Part shown: positions 13,628-15,747 of the stretch, piece by piece
How the letters are laid out: the number at the start of each line of letters is the position of its first letter
Numbering within the stretch: the stretch's first letter is position 1
NCBI GenBank assembly: GCA_050698355.1
Contig: JBOHBN010000049.1
Span: 1-15,747, forward strand
Source: JBOHBN01 sp050698355
GTDB taxonomy: Bacteria; Actinomycetota; Actinomycetes; Streptosporangiales; WHST01
Length of the DNA: 15,747 nt
Reading direction: 5' to 3'
Notes under the pieces: generated by a model
Databases searched by the model: none
Seen by the model: the letters and a program-made list of their open reading frames with translations, nothing else
What the model was told of the DNA's origin: nothing
Translations under genes and position numbers: made by a program

Positions 13628-14650
13628 ATGCGAACTGCAGATGCGATCGTCGTCGGGCTCGACAACGGCGGCACGACGAACAACGCCACCGTGCTCGACG
13701 CCTCGGGGACGTTCCTCGTCGAGGAGATGTGCGAGCAGCCGAGCCGCGTACGTGAGGGCCCGCAGGTGGCGGTGGAGGCGATGGCAGAGGCGCTCGAGCA
13801 CGTCCTCGATATCACCGGGGTGTCGCGCGCCGACGTCGCGGCGGTCGGCCTGGACACCCCGGGTCCGGCGAGCCCCGACGGGGTGATCTCGTCCAAGGGC
13901 GCCACGAACTTCTCCGACGCTCCGTGGCGCGGCTTCGACATCAGGTCGGCACTCGAGGACCGCCTCGAGCTGCCGGTCGTCTACAACAACGACGCCAACG
14001 CCGCGGCGCTGTACGCCCACCACGCGCGGTTCGGCGCCGACGCGGCCCGGCACTCCTCGGTCGCGGCGATCGTCGGGACCGGGCTGGGCGGCGGCGTGGT
14101 CGAGGCGGGCGAGGTCGTGGCCGGCGCGGCGGGCATGGCCGGCGAGCTCGGCCACGTGCACATCCCGATGGAGGGCCTGCTCGCCGAGGGCCAGCCGACA
14201 CCCGAGTGCAACTGCGGGTTCCGGGCCGACGCGGAGAGCGTCGCCTCGCTCACCGGGATCGAGAAGAACCTGCTGCCGTACTGGCTGACCAGGTTCGGCG
14301 ACCATCCGCTCGCCGGGATGCCCCTGCATGACGCCGCGAAGCTGGTGCGCTCGTACGGCGAGAAGGACGATCCGCTGGCCCTTCGCGTCTTCGAGCAGCA
14401 GGCGATGGCACTCGGCAGGCTGTTCACGATCGCCGCGAACTTCGTCGATCCCGAGGTGTACTTCCTCGGCGGTGGCGTGGTCGAGGCCGCGCCGCGGTTC
14501 CGGGAGTGGTTCGTCGCCACGGTACGCGAGCACACCCAGCTGCGCGCCGAGCAGGCGGCGGTCTGCACGTTCGCCCTCGTCCCGGACCTGGACATGGCGG
14601 GTGCAAGGGGCTCGGCGATCGCCGCTCTCAACTCGCTTCAGCGCTCATAG
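13628..14650 (+). CDS. ROK-family sugar kinase (glucokinase-like)
   Basis: This 340-residue actin-fold kinase is of the ROK family. The phosphate-1 loop is DNGGTTNNATVLD (12-24). The catalytic base is Asp122 in YNNDANAAALY, the phosphate-2 loop is GTGLGGGVV (150-158), and GELGHVHIP (172-180) provides the conserved His. The family zinc motif CxCGxxGCxE is here ECNCGFRADAE: Cys194 and Cys196 are kept, but the third Cys is Asp201. There is no N-terminal DNA-binding domain, so it is a kinase rather than a repressor. It probably phosphorylates a hexose with ATP or polyphosphate; which sugar is unknown. The ATG at 13628 has a GGGGAGG ribosome site. It sits in an operon after the nitroreductase-like gene, and the AlkZ-like gene follows 29 bp later. 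Confidence 0.9.
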   Translation: MRTADAIVVGLDNGGTTNNATVLDASGTFLVEEMCEQPSRVREGPQVAVEAMAEALEHVLDITGVSRADVAAVGLDTPGPASPDGVISSKGATNFSDAPWRGFDIRSALEDRLELPVVYNNDANAAALYAHHARFGADAARHSSVAAIVGTGLGGGVVEAGEVVAGAAGMAGELGHVHIPMEGLLAEGQPTPECNCGFRADAESVASLTGIEKNLLPYWLTRFGDHPLAGMPLHDAAKLVRSYGEKDDPLALRVFEQQAMALGRLFTIAANFVDPEVYFLGGGVVEAAPRFREWFVATVREHTQLRAEQAAVCTFALVPDLDMAGARGSAIAALNSLQRS

Positions 14651-14679
14651 CTGTCGTACCCCAACGACAGGATGGCGGC

Positions 14680-15747
14680 ATGGAGGTAAGGCAGGAGCAG
14701 GTGCTCGCCTGGCGGATGCACCGCCAGCTGCTGGCCGGGCACGGCGACACGGCGAACGTCGGTGTCGCCGAGGTCGCCGCCAGGCTGTGTGGGGTGCAGG
14801 CTCATGTCGCCTCGGCGGCGGTGCTCGCCATCGGCGTGCGTCGCAGGCAGCGCTCCGACGAGCCGATCCAGCGCGCTCTTCGCGAGGAGCGCACGCTCGT
14901 GAAGATGTGGTCGGCGCGTGGCGCGCTGCACCTGCTCGAGGCGCGGCAGGCGCCGCTGCTTGCGGCGGCGATGGGCTCGCTCGCGTTCTGGGAACGCAGC
15001 GCCTGGCTGCGCGGGCACGGTGTCACCGCGGCGGAGCAGGAGCAGATCACACAGGCCGTCGGCAAGGTGGTGCACGGCCGGGTGCTGACCCGCGACGAGC
15101 TCGTCGACGAGGTCGTGGAGGCCTGCTCGTCGAGGCACCTCGCCAAGGCGCTGCGTTCCGGGTGGGGCGCGCTGCTCAAGCCGGCCGCGATGCAGGGCCT
15201 CCTCTGCCACGGGCCGCCCGACGGCCACCGGGTCACGTTCACCAGCCCTCGCACGTGGCTGCCCACGTGGTCGACCCCGGAGCCCGACGAGGCAGGCCGT
15301 GCGGCCGTACGCGCCTACCTCGGCTCGTTCGGCCCGGCCACGCACGACGACTTCGCGCAATGGCTGGCGCGCAACACCCGGCCGCGTGTGACCAGGCCGT
15401 GGTTCGCCTCGCTCGCCGACGAGCTGACCAGCGTCACGGTGGACGGCAAGCACGGGTGGTTGCTCACCGCCGATGTCGACGAGCTGCGGCACACCCGGCC
15501 GAGCCGGTCCGTACGGCTGCTGCCGGCGTTCGACCAGTACGTCATCGCCGTCGCGCGAGACCTCATCCCGGCCGAGCACAAGCACGAGGTGAGCCGTCCG
15601 GCCGGCTGGATCTCCCCTGTCGTCCTGCGCGGCGGCCGGGTCGCGGGCGTATGGGAGGTCGACGGTTCCGCCCTGGAAGTCCGGCCGTTCGAGCACATCG
15701 GCAAGCATGCGCTCACCATGGAGGCGAAGCGGCTGGCCAGGGTACTC
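14680..15747 (+). CDS. Winged-helix DNA glycosylase-like protein, AlkZ/HTH_42 family (3' truncated)
   Basis: An open frame of 356 codons runs off the right edge without a stop. The start MEVRQEQVLAWRMHRQ and the segment VAEVAARLCGVQAHVAS (29-45) are typical of the HTH_42 family, as are MWSARGALHLL (about 85-95), YLGSFGPATHDDFAQWL, and LLPAFDQYV near residue 285. In the interstrand-crosslink glycosylase AlkZ this site carries a catalytic QxQ. Here it is Q40-A-H42, so glycosylase activity is uncertain. Nearly the whole family length is present. The ATG at 14680 has AGGATGG upstream; another ATG at 14672 is out of frame. It lies 29 bp after the ROK gene on the same strand. A role in DNA repair or in self-resistance to an alkylating metabolite is possible, but no such cluster is visible here. 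Confidence 0.85.
   Translation, partial: MEVRQEQVLAWRMHRQLLAGHGDTANVGVAEVAARLCGVQAHVASAAVLAIGVRRRQRSDEPIQRALREERTLVKMWSARGALHLLEARQAPLLAAAMGSLAFWERSAWLRGHGVTAAEQEQITQAVGKVVHGRVLTRDELVDEVVEACSSRHLAKALRSGWGALLKPAAMQGLLCHGPPDGHRVTFTSPRTWLPTWSTPEPDEAGRAAVRAYLGSFGPATHDDFAQWLARNTRPRVTRPWFASLADELTSVTVDGKHGWLLTADVDELRHTRPSRSVRLLPAFDQYVIAVARDLIPAEHKHEVSRPAGWISPVVLRGGRVAGVWEVDGSALEVRPFEHIGKHALTMEAKRLARVL

Noticed and set aside
12977..14533. A 518-codon minus-strand open frame
   Set aside because: Antisense to the nitroreductase-like and ROK genes, which have clear motifs and ribosome sites; it has no recognisable domain.
14638..15708. A 356-codon minus-strand open frame at the right edge
   Set aside because: The opposite strand carries the AlkZ-like gene with family motifs throughout; this frame is its antisense shadow.

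Overview
This window looks like chromosomal DNA from a high-G+C mycothiol-producing actinomycete. The base composition is strongly GC-rich, GTG starts are common, and several families are typical of Actinomycetota: a mycothiol-dependent maleylpyruvate isomerase-type enzyme, an Rv2466c-like mycothiol nitroreductase and an Rv0121-like F420 PPOX protein. No phage, plasmid, CRISPR or complete insertion sequence is visible. Both edges cut genes: an HrpA-type helicase at the left and an AlkZ-like protein at the right. The first 69 bases are an exact inverted copy of bases 333-401, which looks like a fold-back chimera at a contig end.

Layout. 1-1462: C-terminal part of HrpA (+). 1614-3150: a GNAT acetyltransferase and a mycothiol-dependent enzyme (both -). 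3373-7055: the most distinctive locus, a compact secondary-metabolism cluster. A type III polyketide synthase, an ICMT-type methyltransferase and an FAD oxidoreductase run on the minus strand, in the same order as the srsA-srsB-srsC alkylresorcinol genes of Streptomyces griseus. A UbiA prenyltransferase is divergent from them. A predicted route is polyketide ring formation, C-methylation, ring hydroxylation or quinone formation, and possibly prenylation (or reduction of a prenyl chain). 7041-9388: a PPOX protein, a SLAC1/TehA-type transporter and an ArsR-type regulator (all -). The regulator has a near-perfect operator-like palindrome in front of it. 9582-12826: a PAP2 phosphatase, a GT1-type glycosyltransferase and a DMT-type permease (all -), probably one transcription unit starting at the permease. 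12995-15747: a DsbA-fold nitroreductase-like protein, a ROK kinase and an AlkZ-like winged-helix protein (all +), tightly spaced.

The least explained structure is between genes. At least three copies (1490-1579, about 3247-3314, 9450-9535) of a palindromic repeat of about 90 bp share a core reading GCAGGCAnnGAGAAG and outer arms of the type ATGAYCACG. All lie just past the 3' ends of genes. Two of them keep perfect outer arms even though the arm sequence differs. A fourth hairpin (2275-2326) with a similar outer end sits just past the gene at 2347-3150. Other oddities are a 54-bp near-perfect palindrome that forms the last codons of the transporter gene, a 123-bp MITE-like segment that supplies the stop codon of the methyltransferase gene, and two interlaced inverted repeats in the glycosyltransferase leader. 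No gene-free stretch exceeds 300 bases. All identities quoted were counted by eye.
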